Of a DNA stretch of 64,000 nucleotides, positions 62,962 to 64,000 are shown in pieces (the stretch's first letter is position 1; the number at the start of each line of letters is the position of its first letter). The notes beneath the pieces were generated by a model. It did no database searches. It had not been told where the DNA came from and saw only the letters and a list, made by a program, of their open reading frames with translations. The stretch comes from Myxococcus stipitatus (GTDB taxonomy: Bacteria > Myxococcota > Myxococcia > Myxococcales > Myxococcaceae), in assembly GCF_037414475.1 (NCBI RefSeq), contig NZ_CP147913.1, positions 9,310,501-9,374,500 of the forward strand. Direction: 5' to 3'. The position numbers and the translations under genes are program-made.

Positions 62962-64000
62962 TCAACGCAGTTGCAGGAAGGAGAACACCAACCCCTGCGT
63001 GGTGAAGACGAGCTTGCCGCTCTTGTCCGTCAGCTCACGGACGTTCGTCACCGACGAGTTGTTGGTGAACTCGGTGAAGAGGACCCGATCATCGGCCGCG
63101 TCGAAGAGGAAGGTGCTGCCGGTGCTCGCGGGCAGGGTGGAGACCTCGGTCGCGGCGAACGTGCTCAGGTTGAGCTGCCAGAACTTCCACGCCGGGGCGC
63201 TGGCCATCGCGCGGGGGTGCATGCCCTCGCGCAGCGACGGGTGGGTGTCGTCCAGCACGCGCAGATACGCGGTGCCGGACGGACCGGGCAGCAGCGAGCC
63301 CGTGGCCTTGCCGTTGGTCAGCGAGCCCAGCGCCCGGAGGAACGTCTTGTCGAACGCCTGGGTCTGCGCGTCGAAGCGCAGCAGGCAGGGCTCCGGAGCG
63401 GCGGCGATGCCCGCGGTGCGGAACACGGCGGCGCCGTACGCCTCCGTGGCCAGATAGACCTGGCCATCCGGTCCCACGACGCCATCGCGCACGTAGCCGC
63501 AGCGGTCGTCGGTGACGAGGGTGATGGCGTCATTCTCGGGGTTCACCACGATGACGCCGGCCTTCGAGGTGATGCCGACGCTCGAGCTTGGGCGCCAGCC
63601 CACGGGGATGAGGATCTTGTTCGCCGTGCGCACCGGAAGCGACGCGAACGTGCTGACCGCGCCCGCGATGGTCAAGCCCGGGAGCGCGACGGCGTTGGTC
63701 ACCTGCATCGTGGTGGGGTTCCACACGATGACCTGCGCCGTGCGGCCGTCGACGTAGTACGCCTTCGTGGCCGAGGCGAACTGGAACTGGTGCTGGTACT
63801 CGCCAATGGAGCTGACGCCGCGGCCCGAGAAGCTCACCTCGCCGTCCTGTGCGAGCTTCCCGTCGGCGGTCAGCTTGTACCGCGTCACGATGGCGCCTTC
63901 GCTGCTCGCCACGTACAGGTGGCCGGACTTCGAGATGCCAGCACCCAGCGCGCGGCCGGGAATCTCCGTGGCGTTCTCCAGCGAGAGCGCCGCGGTCTGG
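62962..64000 (-). CDS. Beta-propeller-like secreted/surface protein, partial (5' end outside window)
   Basis: At least 346 codons are present. The frame continues to the window edge without a start: residues before the apparent start at 63912 read QTAALSLENATEIPGRALG and are in frame, so the gene is truncated by the window and not broken. The repeated pattern of short beta units (GHLYVASSEG, GVIVVNPENDAI, GQVYLATEAYGAAVF, GTAYLRVLDD) suggests a six- or seven-bladed propeller. Two Cys (DRCGYV, PCLLRF) are visible. It ends 66 bp before exbB on the same strand, so it is probably the upstream member of that operon and may bind or sense a substrate imported by the TonB system. I do not recognise the family with certainty; DUF4374-type proteins associated with siderophore receptors are one guess. 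Confidence 0.7.
   Translation of the reverse strand, partial: QTAALSLENATEIPGRALGAGISKSGHLYVASSEGAIVTRYKLTADGKLAQDGEVSFSGRGVSSIGEYQHQFQFASATKAYYVDGRTAQVIVWNPTTMQVTNAVALPGLTIAGAVSTFASLPVRTANKILIPVGWRPSSSVGITSKAGVIVVNPENDAITLVTDDRCGYVRDGVVGPDGQVYLATEAYGAAVFRTAGIAAAPEPCLLRFDAQTQAFDKTFLRALGSLTNGKATGSLLPGPSGTAYLRVLDDTHPSLREGMHPRAMASAPAWKFWQLNLSTFAATEVSTLPASTGSTFLFDAADDRVLFTEFTNNSSVTNVRELTDKSGKLVFTTQGLVFSFLQLR

Overview
This 64 kb window is high-GC, densely coding DNA with long antisense shadow frames, GTG starts and ATGA/GTGA gene overlaps, typical of a myxobacterium (Myxococcus / Corallococcus / Stigmatella group). Its core is a single plus-strand operon of about 54 kb (1101-55143) encoding a modular PKS/NRPS assembly line. 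Gene content and order agree with what I remember of the phenalamide (stipiamide) cluster of Myxococcus stipitatus DSM 14675: three 2-oxoacid dehydrogenase subunits, eight PKS modules, one NRPS module, then a hypothetical protein and a FAD-binding protein. The organism is therefore most likely M. stipitatus or a close relative. I could not run a database search.

Layout: 22-819 (-) a type II thioesterase, divergent from the operon across an AT-richer spacer (820-1100). 1101-4977: E1alpha, E1beta and an unusual E2 acyltransferase with a fused acyl carrier domain. I infer that they decarboxylate phenylpyruvate and put phenylacetyl directly on the carrier domain as starter unit. 4974-50602: six PKS proteins holding eight extension modules. 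50599-55143: an alanine-specific C-A-PCP-reductase NRPS that releases an alaninol amide. Motif reading gives methylmalonyl in modules 1-4 and 8, malonyl in 6 and 7, and an atypical AT in 5. It also gives full reduction in module 1, a retained hydroxyl after module 3 (decayed DH), a Z-type ketoreductase without DH in module 6, and a dead enoylreductase in module 8. This reproduces the phenalamide skeleton: methyls at C2/C10/C12/C14/C16, 13-OH, 6Z alkene, saturated C17.

Downstream of a strong hairpin lie a lipoprotein (55272-56693, +) and an Hsp20 chaperone (56734-57228, -). The right end (57528-64000) looks like a second locus for iron/siderophore handling. It has a siderophore-interacting FAD protein (+), and on the minus strand a tightly packed series: a partial beta-propeller-like protein, ExbB, ExbD, TonB, an MFS exporter and a GSAM-like class III aminotransferase. 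The combination resembles the myxochelin (mxc) iron regulon of myxobacteria (MxcB, MxcK, MxcL plus an energy-transducing system), so the FAD protein probably belongs there and not to phenalamide.

No tRNA, rRNA, CRISPR array, insertion sequence, phosphopantetheinyl transferase, E3 dihydrolipoamide dehydrogenase or pathway-specific regulator is visible. The assembly line must borrow its E3, lipoyl ligase and PPTase from elsewhere in the genome.
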